From NCBI GenBank assembly GCA_046351455.1, contig JAXLYM010000008.1, forward strand, positions 348,174 through 412,173: 64,000 nt of DNA, in the 5' to 3' direction. Within the stretch, counting starts at the first letter, position 1; each line of letters begins with the position of its first letter. Of this stretch, positions 1 through 5,893 are shown piece by piece. A model generated the notes under the pieces. The model had not been told where the DNA came from and made no database searches. It was given only the letters and a program-made list of their open reading frames with translations. The translations under genes and the position numbers were made by a program. Origin of the DNA: JADJRH01 sp046351455. Lineage in GTDB: Bacteria > Myxococcota_A > Polyangia > Polyangiales > Polyangiaceae.

Positions 1-1526
1 CCGCGGCTGCCTTTCACGAGGATCACCGCGCGCGCCGGCAGCTCGAACGCGGCGGCCAGCTCCTCCGGATCGCGCCCGTCGTCCGCCAGAGTCGCCTCCA
101 CAATAGGCCCCTTCCCTTCGTCGCGGAGAGACCGCGCGAGCGCCGTCATCTCCGGACCGAACGTGAAGAGACGAAGCCCGGGCACGGCGCGCAGAGAGGC
201 CGTCAGCGAAGCGTGCCAGTCGGAGGCCGCGGCCCCGAGATCGAGCATGTCGCCCAGGAATGCCACCCTCGGCCGATCGCCCCACGCCGCGTCCGCGAGG
301 ACCGCGAGCGCCGCCTCCACCGCGGGCGGAGTCGCGTTGAACGAGTCGTCGAACAGCAGCGCTCCCCGCGCGAGCGGCCGGATTTGCGAGCGCCACGGCG
401 GCGCCTCGAACTGGCCCCATCCAGCGGCGATGTCCACGAGCGGCCGCCCGAGCGCGAGGGCCCCTGCGACGGCGAGCGCGAAGTTCCGCGCGTTGTGCGC
501 CCCCGGGAGCGGAACATCGAAGTCCGCGCTGTCCGCCGGAGTCGAATCGACGCCAAACGGATACCACTTCACGGTGACGGCGCTCCCCTCCCCGCGCGAG
601 CGAGCCGAATATGCGACCACGCGGAGCCCCTCGCGAGCGGCGATCCGCAAGAACGCCGCTTCGGTCTCCTTTTCGTACGTGCCAGTCCGCGAAGAGGCCT
701 CCTCGCACGTGCCAGTCCGCAAATAGGCCTCTTCGACGACGGCGACGTCGCCGCGCCGGAGCAGCGCCGCGCGACTCCGCACCTCCGGATCGCCCCACGG
801 GAGCACGCGCACCGCGGAGGGCGCCACTTCGAGGAGCCGAATCTCCTCCGCGATGGCCGTCGCGACATCCCCGAGCCCGCGGAGGTGCTCGGCGCCGAGC
901 GACGTGACGATCGCGAGGTCCGGATTCACCATGCGCGCGTGATCCTCCATCGCGCCCGGCGCGTCGATCCCGATCTCGAGCACCACCGCGCCCGGCGGCG
1001 CCTCCCCGCGCGGAAAGGCTGCGTGGCAGAGCGTACGTGGCAGTCCGAGAAACCCGTTGTCCGTCCCCGGCGTCTTCACGACGCGCTCCCCGGAGCCGCC
1101 CAGCATCGCCGCGAGCATCTCTTTCGTGGTGGTCTTTCCGCTCGCGCCGATCACCGCGGCCACGGGGCACAGCAGCGTGCATCGCAGGTCCGCCGCGAGC
1201 TGCCGAAACGACGCCACGACATCGGGCCTCGCCCTGCACCGCGCGCGCATCTCCGCAGGGAGAGCGTCGAGACCGGGCCACTGCTCGGACACCATGCAGA
1301 GAGAGGCCCCCCGCTCGAGCGCCTCACGAACGTGCCAGTGTGCGTCCCCGTCCGCGAACGGCAGCGCCACGAACATGTCGCCCGCACGGAGCTCCGAGAG
1401 AGTCGTGACCACCCCCGTCACACTCTCATCCTCTGGACGGCCCCGCTCCGAGCCCCCCTGTTCACCGCCGCCGGGCCGCTCCTCTTCAAGGAAGGAAGCG
1501 TCTCGATGGAGCAGCTTATCCGACAT
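1..1526 (-). CDS. murF: MurF-type UDP-MurNAc-tripeptide--D-Ala-D-Ala ligase, 3' end cut by window
   Basis: The product would add D-Ala-D-Ala to UDP-MurNAc-tripeptide in the cytoplasm, the last soluble step of peptidoglycan precursor synthesis. Translation of the minus strand gives 508 codons open to the window edge. The Mur ligase P-loop GASGKTTTK is at residues 127-135. The N-terminal pattern GDMFVALPFADGDAHWHV (about 49-66) and the last visible residues LVKGSRG (C-terminal domain) are typical of MurF rather than MurC/D/E. The start is the ATG at 1526; it lacks a clear Shine-Dalgarno and is followed by an unusual acidic Gly-rich leader of about 35 residues. Residues around 270-285 (RTGTCEEASSRTGTYEK) derive from an in-frame duplicated mini-repeat not expected in the family. 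Family call is firm; the exact start is not. Confidence 0.88.
   Translation of the reverse strand, partial: MSDKLLHRDASFLEEERPGGGEQGGSERGRPEDESVTGVVTTLSELRAGDMFVALPFADGDAHWHVREALERGASLCMVSEQWPGLDALPAEMRARCRARPDVVASFRQLAADLRCTLLCPVAAVIGASGKTTTKEMLAAMLGGSGERVVKTPGTDNGFLGLPRTLCHAAFPRGEAPPGAVVLEIGIDAPGAMEDHARMVNPDLAIVTSLGAEHLRGLGDVATAIAEEIRLLEVAPSAVRVLPWGDPEVRSRAALLRRGDVAVVEEAYLRTGTCEEASSRTGTYEKETEAAFLRIAAREGLRVVAYSARSRGEGSAVTVKWYPFGVDSTPADSADFDVPLPGAHNARNFALAVAGALALGRPLVDIAAGWGQFEAPPWRSQIRPLARGALLFDDSFNATPPAVEAALAVLADAAWGDRPRVAFLGDMLDLGAAASDWHASLTASLRAVPGLRLFTFGPEMTALARSLRDEGKGPIVEATLADDGRDPEELAAAFELPARAVILVKGSR
678..720. repeat. two tandem copies of GTGCCAGTCCGC mini-repeat inside murF
   Basis: The 13-mer CGTGCCAGTCCGC occurs at 678-690 and 708-720, a 30-bp period, in frame with murF, where each copy encodes RTGT on the minus strand. 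Related words occur at many other places in the window (about 1029, 1331, 2120, 2175, 2218, 4433, 12623, 16441-16500), so this looks like a dispersed short repeat that has entered a coding region without breaking it. Confidence 0.75.
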
Positions 1527-1729
1527 CGGGAGGGGAGGTGACGGGTCAATGTGAGGAGGGGGAAGGCGTCCCATTTTTTTTCGAAGCGCACGAACTTTTT
1601 TGTTGCGAGGGGCGTCCGAAGACTGTAATCAATCACCTCACGGACTTCACCAATGTTCTGCCTCCAACTCGCCCACCTCTGGTCCACCAAGTCGCTCCTC
1701 GCGACCGGACCGTCGTGCGCCACGTTGCC

Positions 1730-1826
1730 GGCAGGATCTGAGGCGATCTCCAGCTTCGTCGTCCTTCCGGGTTATCTGCCTACGGCCGAGCGCAGTGATC
1801 GGCGCAACGGTTCGGAGGATCCTGCC
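1730..1826 (+). ncRNA. possible structured RNA closed by a 9-bp stem
   Basis: GGCAGGATC at 1730-1738 pairs perfectly with GATCCTGCC at 1818-1826, enclosing about 80 nt. Inside are short helices such as GCCGA/TCGGC and CCG/CGG around a GGGTTATC word. The same GGTTATC word recurs at 4820-4826, 4968-4974, 5300-5306 and 5488-5494 in the neighbouring array. The overall shape could be a degenerate cloverleaf, but no canonical T-loop is present. Strand and function are guesses from the array orientation. Confidence 0.3.
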
Positions 1827-1866
1827 TAGGCGGCATTTCGCGCGTCTTTTCAAGACGACATCGCGG

Positions 1867-1894
1867 AGGCCGCCTCGGGAAACCCAGGCGGCCT
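1867..1894 (+). terminator. hairpin AGGCCGCCT/AGGCGGCCT, terminator-like
   Basis: Positions 1867-1875 pair perfectly with 1886-1894, and an inner GGG/CCC stem closes an AAA loop. The 3' side is followed by TCGTCGTTTC, a weak T-rich tail. Because the stem is symmetric it could act in either direction. It follows the possible structured RNA at 1730-1826. Confidence 0.5.
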
Positions 1895-2162
1895 TCGTCG
1901 TTTCTGGGCTCCCGGATCCGCAGGATCCGCTGGGCAACCCGTCAGAGGCAGTCGACCTGACGGCGCGACCGGGCTGGCCGAAGCAATCAAAGAGGGTTTC
2001 CACGGCGCTTTTGTGCCGGTGATCTCGCATTGCGTCCGCGCGCCTTTTCATTGAAACGGCGCAATGGGAGCAGTGTGTCCGGCGCCCCCCGCTTCGGCGG
2101 GAAACGCCCATGGAACATGCCAGTTCAGCGTGCAGTTCGCGCGAACGGGCATGAGCGGAGAT

Positions 2163-2243
2163 CGTGTGTCCAGCGTGCCTGTCCGTGACAGCGCGCGCAT
2201 CGGGAGACGTGTGTCCAGCGTGCCTGTCCGTGACAGCGCGCAT
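2163..2243. repeat. direct repeat, two copies, 43-bp period
   Basis: Positions 2163-2198 and 2206-2241 are nearly identical and both contain GCGTGCCTGTCCGTGACAG, a version of the dispersed GTGCC(A/T)GTCCG word. No gene overlaps them. Whether they bind a protein or are inert repeats cannot be told. Confidence 0.7.
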
Positions 2244-2367
2244 GGAGAAGAAAGCTTGTTCTGATCGAGTCGCCCTCTTCACCAGGTGGAGGGGGACGCC
2301 TCGCTCGTGGGAGCGCGCCCGCATCGAGCTGCTGACTCGACGTGGAGGCGCTGCCGCGCGCGAGAAA

Positions 2368-2390
2368 CACCCATCTTGGGAGGATGGGTG
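2368..2390 (+). other. 8-bp hairpin abutting the first tRNA
   Basis: CACCCATC (2368-2375) pairs with GATGGGTG (2383-2390) around a 7-nt loop, ending one base before the 5' end of tRNA-Arg at 2392. It could be a processing signal in a tRNA precursor or a terminator of upstream transcription; no U-tract follows. Confidence 0.45.
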
Positions 2391-2391
2391 T

Positions 2392-2465
2392 GGGCCCGTA
2401 GCTCAGCAGGAAAGAGCGCCTGCCTTCTAAGCAGGAAGTCGGAGGTTCGATCCCTCCCGGGCCTG
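2392..2465 (+). tRNA. tRNA-Arg (UCU)
   Basis: Full cloverleaf: acceptor GGGCCCG/CGGGCCT, D-stem GCTC/GAGC, anticodon stem CCTGC/GCAGG with loop CTTCTAA (anticodon TCT), T-arm GGAGG TTCGATC CCTCC, discriminator G. This is the most canonical tRNA of the array and the first one. CCA is not encoded (CCT follows). Confidence 0.93.
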
Positions 2466-2521
2466 CCTTTGTCTGGAGAAATCCGGACAACCGTTCTCTG
2501 ACAACCGATTTCGCGACTGAC

Positions 2522-2552
2522 GGAGAGGAGCCCGTGCGCCCCTCTCCTTTAT
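2522..2552 (+). terminator. terminator-like hairpin after tRNA-Arg
   Basis: GGAGAGG (2522-2528) pairs with CCTCTCC (2541-2547), followed directly by TTTATAA. It would separate tRNA-Arg(UCU) from the following tRNA-Pro genes. A second stem, GAGGAGG with CCTCCTC, lies between it and the next tRNA. Confidence 0.55.
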
Positions 2553-2596
2553 AAGGAGGAGGTGACGCCGCCGCGAGCGACGCCGCCTCCTCGCAT

Positions 2597-2668
2597 CGGG
2601 ATGAAGTCCAATGGCTGGACGCCTGCTCGGGGAGCAGGAGAGCGCTGGTTCGATTCCAGTCATCCCGA
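2597..2668 (+). tRNA. tRNA-Pro (GGG), C33
   Basis: Acceptor CGGGATG/CATCCCG, D-arm GTCC AATGGCT GGAC, anticodon stem CCTGC/GCAGG with loop TCGGGGA (anticodon GGG), T-arm GCTGG TTCGATT CCAGT, discriminator A. Position 1 is C as usual for Pro. Position 33 reads C where U is nearly universal. CCA is not encoded. Confidence 0.88.
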
Positions 2669-2679
2669 CCGCACGACAT

Positions 2680-2751
2680 CGGGATGAAGTCCAATGGCTG
2701 GACGCCTCTTTCGGGAAGAGGAGAGCGCTGGTTCGATTCCAGTCATCCCGA
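2680..2751 (+). tRNA. tRNA-Pro (CGG)
   Basis: Identical to the preceding tRNA-Pro except for the anticodon arm, CCTCT TTCGGGA AGAGG (anticodon CGG, normal U33). The near-identity of bodies and 11-nt spacing show a recent tandem duplication followed by anticodon-arm change. Confidence 0.9.
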
Positions 2752-2793
2752 CCTCGGTTTTTCGAGATTCCCCCACAACGAAAGGAGACTCCC

Positions 2794-2817
2794 ATGGTCC
2801 TCAGCATCAAGCTCTAG
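2794..2817 (+). CDS. seven-codon mini-ORF MVLSIKL with strong ribosome-binding site
   Basis: Between two tRNA-Pro genes, AAAGGAG at 2781-2787 lies six bases before ATG 2794, which opens the ORF MVLSIKL ending at TAG 2815-2817. The Shine-Dalgarno is as good as that of the Ro60 gene about 180 bp downstream. It may be a leader peptide, or the remnant 5' end of a gene replaced by a tRNA duplication. No function can be assigned. Confidence 0.35.
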   Translation: MVLSIKL

Positions 2818-2859
2818 CCGTGAGGCTGGAGCCCTCGTCGCGATCCGCGGCGAGCTCAT

Positions 2860-2931
2860 CGGGATGAAGTCCAATGGCCGGACGTCTGCTCCGGGAGCAG
2901 AAGCGCGCTGGTTCGATTCCAGTCATCCCGA
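2860..2931 (+). tRNA. tRNA-Pro (CGG), second copy, C33
   Basis: Same body as the two upstream tRNA-Pro genes (CGGGATG/CATCCCG, T-arm GCTGG TTCGATT CCAGT). Anticodon arm TCTGC TCCGGGA GCAGA reads anticodon CGG with C at position 33. CCA follows the discriminator A directly (2932-2934). It ends 65 bp before the Ro60 start codon. Confidence 0.87.
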
Positions 2932-2996
2932 CCACTCTCTCACTCCATCCATCCAACCGCTCACTTGCCCGGACACGGGCCGAAAGGGAGGTCCTC

Positions 2997-4670
2997 GTGA
3001 CCAACTACATCCAGCACTTCACCTCGCTCTTCACCCCGCAGAAGGAGCCCGCGCGGGCCGATCAGGTCCCGAACAGCGCGGGTGGATACACCTTCGCTCT
3101 CGACAAGTGGGCCCGGCTCGATCGGTGGCTGATCCTCGGCGCCGAGGGTGGCACCTATTACGCGTCGGAGCGCGTCCTCACCCGCGAGAACGCGAAGACC
3201 ATCGCGGAGTGCCTCGCCGAGGACGGCAAGCGGACCGTCGCGCGCATCGTCACCATCAGCGAGAGCGGGCGCGCCCCCAAGAACGAGACTGCCATCTTCG
3301 CGCTGGCGCTCGCGGCCGGGGACGTGAGCCCGGAGACCCGCAAGGCGGCCCTCGACGCCGTCCCGCGCGTCTGCCGCACTGGCACCGACCTCTTCCACTT
3401 CGCGCGCGACGTGGAGGGGTTTCGCAAGTGGGGCCGGGGCCTCCGCAACGCCATCGCCCGGTGGTACAACGACAAGCCGGTCGAGCGCGTCGCTTACCAG
3501 GCCTTGAAGTACCGCGAGCGCGACGGGTGGAGTCACCGCGACCTCCTGCGCCTCGCGCACCCGAAGGCGAAGACTCCGCAGCACGACGCCCTTTACCGCT
3601 TCATCGTGGGCGGTGAGGAGGCTCTCTCCAAGGAGACCGCCAAGGGCAAGGCGCTCGACGTCGCGCAGCTTCCGGCGTTCGTCCGCGCGTTCGGGGCGCT
3701 CAAGAAGGCGACCTCGAAGGCAGAGGTGGTGTCTCTGATCCGCGAGCACCGCTTCACCCACGAGATGCTGCTCACCGAGTGGAAGAGCGAGCCGGATGTC
3801 TGGTCCGCTCTCTTGCCGGACATGCCGCCCGGCGCGATGATCCGGAACCTCGGCAAGATGACGAACGTGGGAGTCCTCGCTCCGATGAGCGACGCTTCCA
3901 GGCTCGTCGTCTCTCGGCTCACCGACAAGGACCGTCTGGCCCGCGCGCGGATCCACCCGATCGCGGTTCTGTCGGCCCTCAAGGTGTACGAGCAGGGCCA
4001 CGGCGAGAGGGCAGCTCGGCGCGCGAACGCGCTCTCCTGGACGCCTGTCCGCGAGATCGTCGACGCGTTGAACGAGGCGTTCTATCTGGCCTTCAAGAGC
4101 GTGGAGCCCACCGGGAAGAAGCACCTCCTGGCGCTCGACGTCTCCGGCTCGATGGGATGCGGCATGATCGCGGGCGTCCCCGGCCTGACTCCGCGGGTCG
4201 CGACCGCGGCGATGGCGATGGCCACCGCGCGTGTCGAGCGTGATTTCGCGGCCGTCGCGTTCACCGCGGCCTCCTCGGGCTACGGTGGGCAGTGGGGTGG
4301 TGGCGAGTCGGGCATCACCCCGCTCACCCTCTCTCCTTCTCAGCGGCTGGACGACGTGATTCGCACCATGGAGTCCTTGCCGATGGGCGGCACCGACTGC
4401 GCGCTCCCCATGATCTGGGCGACGCGTCACAAGGTGCCAGTCGACACCTTCGTGGTGTACACCGACAACGAGACGTGGGCGGGCAACGTCCACCCGTTCC
4501 AGGCGCTGCGCCAGTACCGGCAGAAGATGGGGCGGAACGCGAAGCTGATTGTGGTGGGCATGACCGCGACCGGCTTCACCATCGCGGATCCGACCGACGC
4601 GGGCATGCTCGACGTCGTCGGGTTCGATTCCAGCGCGCCGCAGGTGATGGCGGATTTCGCCCGCGCCTGA
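2997..4670 (+). CDS. rsr: Ro60/Rsr-type TROVE-vWA RNA-binding protein
   Basis: Bacterial Ro60 (Rsr) is a ring-shaped cytoplasmic RNA-binding protein that holds Y RNAs and misfolded RNAs and works with exoribonucleases in RNA quality control. The 557-residue product has an N-terminal TROVE HEAT-repeat region (about 1-370) and a C-terminal vWA domain with an intact MIDAS: D381-V-S383-G-S385, T466 and D490. Length matches the family (about 520-560). The GTG start at 2997 is chosen because GGGAGG (2986-2991) precedes it and an upstream in-frame ATG lies inside a tRNA. The gene is embedded, same strand, in a tRNA array, with tRNA-Pro upstream and two insertion-bearing tRNA-like RNAs just downstream, which are natural candidates for its RNA partners. 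No rtcB, rtcA or PNPase gene lies nearby. Confidence 0.93.
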   Translation: MTNYIQHFTSLFTPQKEPARADQVPNSAGGYTFALDKWARLDRWLILGAEGGTYYASERVLTRENAKTIAECLAEDGKRTVARIVTISESGRAPKNETAIFALALAAGDVSPETRKAALDAVPRVCRTGTDLFHFARDVEGFRKWGRGLRNAIARWYNDKPVERVAYQALKYRERDGWSHRDLLRLAHPKAKTPQHDALYRFIVGGEEALSKETAKGKALDVAQLPAFVRAFGALKKATSKAEVVSLIREHRFTHEMLLTEWKSEPDVWSALLPDMPPGAMIRNLGKMTNVGVLAPMSDASRLVVSRLTDKDRLARARIHPIAVLSALKVYEQGHGERAARRANALSWTPVREIVDALNEAFYLAFKSVEPTGKKHLLALDVSGSMGCGMIAGVPGLTPRVATAAMAMATARVERDFAAVAFTAASSGYGGQWGGGESGITPLTLSPSQRLDDVIRTMESLPMGGTDCALPMIWATRHKVPVDTFVVYTDNETWAGNVHPFQALRQYRQKMGRNAKLIVVGMTATGFTIADPTDAGMLDVVGFDSSAPQVMADFARA

Positions 4671-4705
4671 CAGCGCACATGCCATGACACGATGTGACGA
4701 AGAGG

Positions 4706-4743
4706 GGTGAAGGGGCTCTCTTGAGAGAGAGGGGCTCTTCACC
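4706..4743 (+). terminator. two-tier hairpin downstream of Ro60
   Basis: GGTGAAG (4706-4712) pairs with CTTCACC (4737-4743), and an inner CTCTC/GAGAG stem (4716-4720 with 4723-4727) closes a two-base loop. TCGTTTG follows. It could end the Ro60 mRNA or mark the 5' boundary of the next RNA at 4751. Confidence 0.45.
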
Positions 4744-4750
4744 TCGTTTG

Positions 4751-4848
4751 CGGGATACGGCCACGACGGGTGGCAATCCGTTCCTGACTTTTGCCCGGCT
4801 CTCCGGGCCGCCCTTGAACGGTTATCTGGTTCGACTCCATTGTCCCGC
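4751..4848 (+). ncRNA. tRNA-like RNA with expanded anticodon arm (candidate Ro60 partner 1)
   Basis: Acceptor-like stem CGGGATA (4751-4757) pairs with TGTCCCG (4841-4847). D-arm GCCA CGACGGG TGGC (4760-4774) and T-loop TTCGACT (4830-4836) with a short T-stem are in tRNA positions. The anticodon stem CCGTTC (4778-4783) / GAACGG (4816-4821) is intact, but the 7-nt loop is replaced by 32 nt containing a perfect hairpin GCCCGG/CCGGGC (4793-4808). The variable region is TTATC. No anticodon can be read. Bacterial Y RNAs of the YrlA class also carry a tRNA-like module and lie beside rsr genes; here the extra stem occupies the anticodon arm. A small intron-like insertion is the alternative reading. 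Confidence 0.6.
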
Positions 4849-4891
4849 TCCGCGCGAAGGCCCACGAAACCCGGGCTGACGCGCTTTTCAT

Positions 4892-5018
4892 GCCGCCGTA
4901 GCTCAAATGGATAGAGCAGCAAAACGCCTTCTTTCACTCTTCGTCCGGAGACGGGCCGCAGGAGGAAGGTTATCGGTTTTCCCCCGGCAGGTTGCGGATT
5001 CGAGCTCCGCCGGCGGCT
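4892..5018 (+). ncRNA. tRNA-like RNA with 50-nt-plus anticodon-arm insertion (candidate Ro60 partner 2)
   Basis: Perfect acceptor GCCGCCG (4892-4898) / CGGCGGC (5011-5017), canonical D-arm GCTC AAATGGATA GAGC (4901-4917) and perfect T-arm GCGGA TTCGAGC TCCGC (4994-5010). Between D- and T-arms there are 76 nt instead of about 23. They can fold as AAAAC/GTTTT (4921-4925 with 4976-4980), CCTTC/GAAGG (4927-4931 with 4965-4969) and a CGTC/GACG hairpin (4942-4953). Excising a simple intron does not restore a 5-bp anticodon stem, so an extended arm is more likely than a spliced tRNA. It follows the 4751-4848 element by 43 nt. Confidence 0.65.
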
Positions 5019-5088
5019 CCCAACTGACCATCACGAAGAAGAGAGGGGAACAAAAAAAAAGAAATGAAGAGAATGAATGAAAGGAACA

Positions 5089-5117
5089 TTGACAGCGTCC
5101 AAACTGTCAGTTAGAGT
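5089..5117 (+). promoter_or_regulatory. sigma-70-type promoter inside the array
   Basis: TTGACA (5089-5094), a 17-bp spacer, then TAGAGT (5112-5117). It follows a purine-rich A/G stretch (5036-5087), unlike the GC-rich surroundings. It would drive the second half of the array, starting with tRNA-Asp. An imperfect stem GTGAGTGAC/GTCAGTCAC (5116-5124 with 5143-5151) overlaps the expected start site. Confidence 0.6.
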
Positions 5118-5205
5118 GAGTGACACAAACGGGGTGGAAACAGTCAGTCACGAAGAGCTACGAAGCGAGAGCACATCCTCGTGTGCATCTCGCAGCTCAA
5201 AGCAC

Positions 5206-5277
5206 GCCCTCGTATGCATCTGGTGAAGCAGCCTGATTGTCGATCAGGTGAGACGAGTTCGATCCTCGTCGGGGGCG
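5206..5277 (+). tRNA. tRNA-Asp (GUC)
   Basis: Acceptor GCCCTCG/CGGGGGC, anticodon arm CCTGA TTGTCGA TCAGG (anticodon GTC), T-arm ACGAG TTCGATC CTCGT, discriminator G as expected for Asp. The D-stem is only three pairs (TGC/GCA). Bases 5176-5190 repeat the tRNA 5' end (CCTCGT.TGCATCT), probably a remnant of a partial duplication. CCA is not encoded. Confidence 0.87.
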
Positions 5278-5292
5278 CTGTGTCGGGCCGTA

Positions 5293-5377
5293 GAGAGAAG
5301 GTTATCTGACAGATAGTCGCGGGACTTGGCGTCCTGTAGAGGCTCCGGGAGCGATCCTGGGCCCATATCCTTCTCTC
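5293..5377 (+). ncRNA. three-armed tRNA-like cloverleaf with long acceptor stem
   Basis: GAGAGAAGG (5293-5301) pairs perfectly with CCTTCTCTC (5369-5377), and the helix continues through TAT/ATA after one mismatch, giving about 12 bp instead of 7. Inside are three hairpins in tRNA order: GAC AGATA GTC, CGGGA CTTGGCG TCCTG (a UGG anticodon could be read) and a strong stem GGC-CCGGG/CCTGGGCC with loop AGCGAT. The loop in the T-arm position lacks the TTCRA sequence, so normal charging and EF-Tu use are doubtful. It may be a decayed tRNA-Pro or a dedicated small RNA. Confidence 0.45.
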
Positions 5378-5395
5378 GAACCTTGTCCGATCCAT

Positions 5396-5466
5396 GGGGC
5401 GATCGTCCAACAGGAGGACCCTACTCTTGCAAAGTAGGTATCGGGGTGCAACTCCCCGTCGTTCCA
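5396..5466 (+). tRNA. tRNA-Ala (UGC), G55 in T-loop
   Basis: Acceptor GGGGCGA/TCGTTCC keeps the G3.U70 pair that defines tRNA-Ala, and discriminator A fits. D-arm GTCC AACAGGA GGAC; anticodon arm CTACT CTTGCAA AGTAG (anticodon TGC); T-arm CGGGG TGCAACT CCCCG. The T-loop has G at position 55 where U (pseudouridine) is nearly invariant. CCA is not encoded. Confidence 0.83.
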
Positions 5467-5588
5467 CCGGGTGAGCCGGAAGTCGTGGGTTATCAGCATC
5501 GTAAACTGAAAACCAACCCCACGGCGCAAAGGTCGGAGGAAAGCCTCTCGTGGGCTCGCCGAGGGCCGATTTGTTCACTCGTATCCAC
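5467..5588 (+). other. spacer with long imperfect hairpin, unassigned
   Basis: CGTGGGTT (5484-5491) pairs with AACCCCACG (5515-5523) with one bulge, and TCAG/CTGA (5493-5496 with 5506-5509) closes an inner loop CATCGTAAA. The GGTTATC word is again at the start of the stem. The rest (5524-5588) shows no tRNA arms. It may be another small RNA or a decayed tRNA. Confidence 0.3.
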
Positions 5589-5659
5589 GCGGTGGTAGCA
5601 CAATGGTAGTGTGCGAGCATGCCAAGCTCGCGACAGGAGTTCGATTCTCCTTCACCGCT
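5589..5659 (+). tRNA. tRNA-Gly (GCC)
   Basis: Acceptor GCGGTGG/TCACCGC, D-arm GCAC AATGGTA GTGT, anticodon arm CGAGC ATGCCAA GCTCG (anticodon GCC), T-arm AGGAG TTCGATT CTCCT, discriminator U typical of bacterial Gly. CC but not CCA follows. Confidence 0.92.
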
Positions 5660-5687
5660 CCGTAGCCTTCTTACGTTCACGTCTCTC

Positions 5688-5758
5688 GCAGTGGTTGCAT
5701 AACGGTAGTGCGCGGGCGCCCCATGCCCGTGGTGGGAGTTCGATTCTCCTCCGCTGCT
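5688..5758 (+). tRNA. tRNA-Gly (CCC), C33
   Basis: Acceptor GCAGTGG/CCGCTGC, D-arm GCAT AACGGTA GTGC, anticodon arm CGGGC GCCCCAT GCCCG (anticodon CCC), T-arm GGGAG TTCGATT CTCCT, discriminator U. Position 33 is C and position 38 is U, both unusual. Confidence 0.86.
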
Positions 5759-5760
5759 CC

Positions 5761-5773
5761 GGGGATATTCCCC
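5761..5773 (+). other. short hairpin GGGGA-TAT-TCCCC
   Basis: A 5-bp perfect stem with a 3-nt loop lies between tRNA-Gly(CCC) and tRNA-Glu, five bases before the tRNA-Glu 5' end. No U-tract follows; a precursor-processing role is more likely than termination. Confidence 0.35.
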
Positions 5774-5778
5774 TTCAC

Positions 5779-5850
5779 GTTCTCATCGGCTAGCGGCTAG
5801 GCCTCCTGACTCTCGATCAGGGTACGCGGGTTCGAGTCCCGCTGGGAACG
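5779..5850 (+). tRNA. tRNA-Glu (CUC)
   Basis: Acceptor GTTCTCA/TGGGAAC, D-arm GGC TAGCGGCTAG GCC, anticodon arm CCTGA CTCTCGA TCAGG (anticodon CTC), T-arm GCGGG TTCGAGT CCCGC, discriminator G, followed by encoded CCA (5851-5853). The D-arm matches ordinary bacterial tRNA-Glu. Confidence 0.91.
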
Positions 5851-5859
5851 CCAATCTCA

Positions 5860-5886
5860 CCGCCTGTTTCCTGGTCGAACAGGCGG
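5860..5886 (+). terminator. 9-bp hairpin after tRNA-Glu
   Basis: CCGCCTGTT (5860-5868) pairs perfectly with AACAGGCGG (5878-5886) around a 9-nt loop; CATTCCTCTCC follows, which is pyrimidine-rich but not a true U-tract. It may terminate the Asp-to-Glu transcript or only space the tRNAs. Confidence 0.4.
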
Positions 5887-5893
5887 CATTCCT

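Larger units (their letters stand above)
1527..2391. other. gene-free region upstream of the tRNA array
   Basis: No convincing protein gene is visible in this 865-bp stretch. It holds a possible structured RNA (1730-1826), a terminator-like hairpin (1867-1894), a further stem formed by 2028-2034 and 2060-2066 (CATTGCG/CGCAATG), a 43-bp-period direct repeat (2163-2243) and a hairpin touching the first tRNA (2368-2390). Local T-runs (1574-1580, 1596-1601) are unusual against the high-GC background. Confidence 0.6.

Noticed and set aside
1647..2324. 225-codon open frame on the minus strand upstream of the tRNA array
   Set aside because: Its translation is Arg/Ser-rich with repeated RAVTDRHAGHT words caused by the 43-bp repeat, has no ribosome-binding site and no domain; it is a GC-driven open frame.
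2874..2996. Upstream ATG extending Ro60 by 41 residues
   Set aside because: That ATG lies inside tRNA-Pro, and a strong Shine-Dalgarno precedes GTG 2997, where TROVE-like sequence begins.
4615..4640. GGTTCGATTCC near the Ro60 3' end looks like a T-loop
   Set aside because: It encodes GFDSS within the conserved vWA domain and has no partner acceptor or D-arm.
5524..5588. GGAGGAAAGC segment resembling the RNase P RNA start
   Set aside because: Only about ten bases match and none of the other conserved RNase P elements follow; the spacer is far too short.
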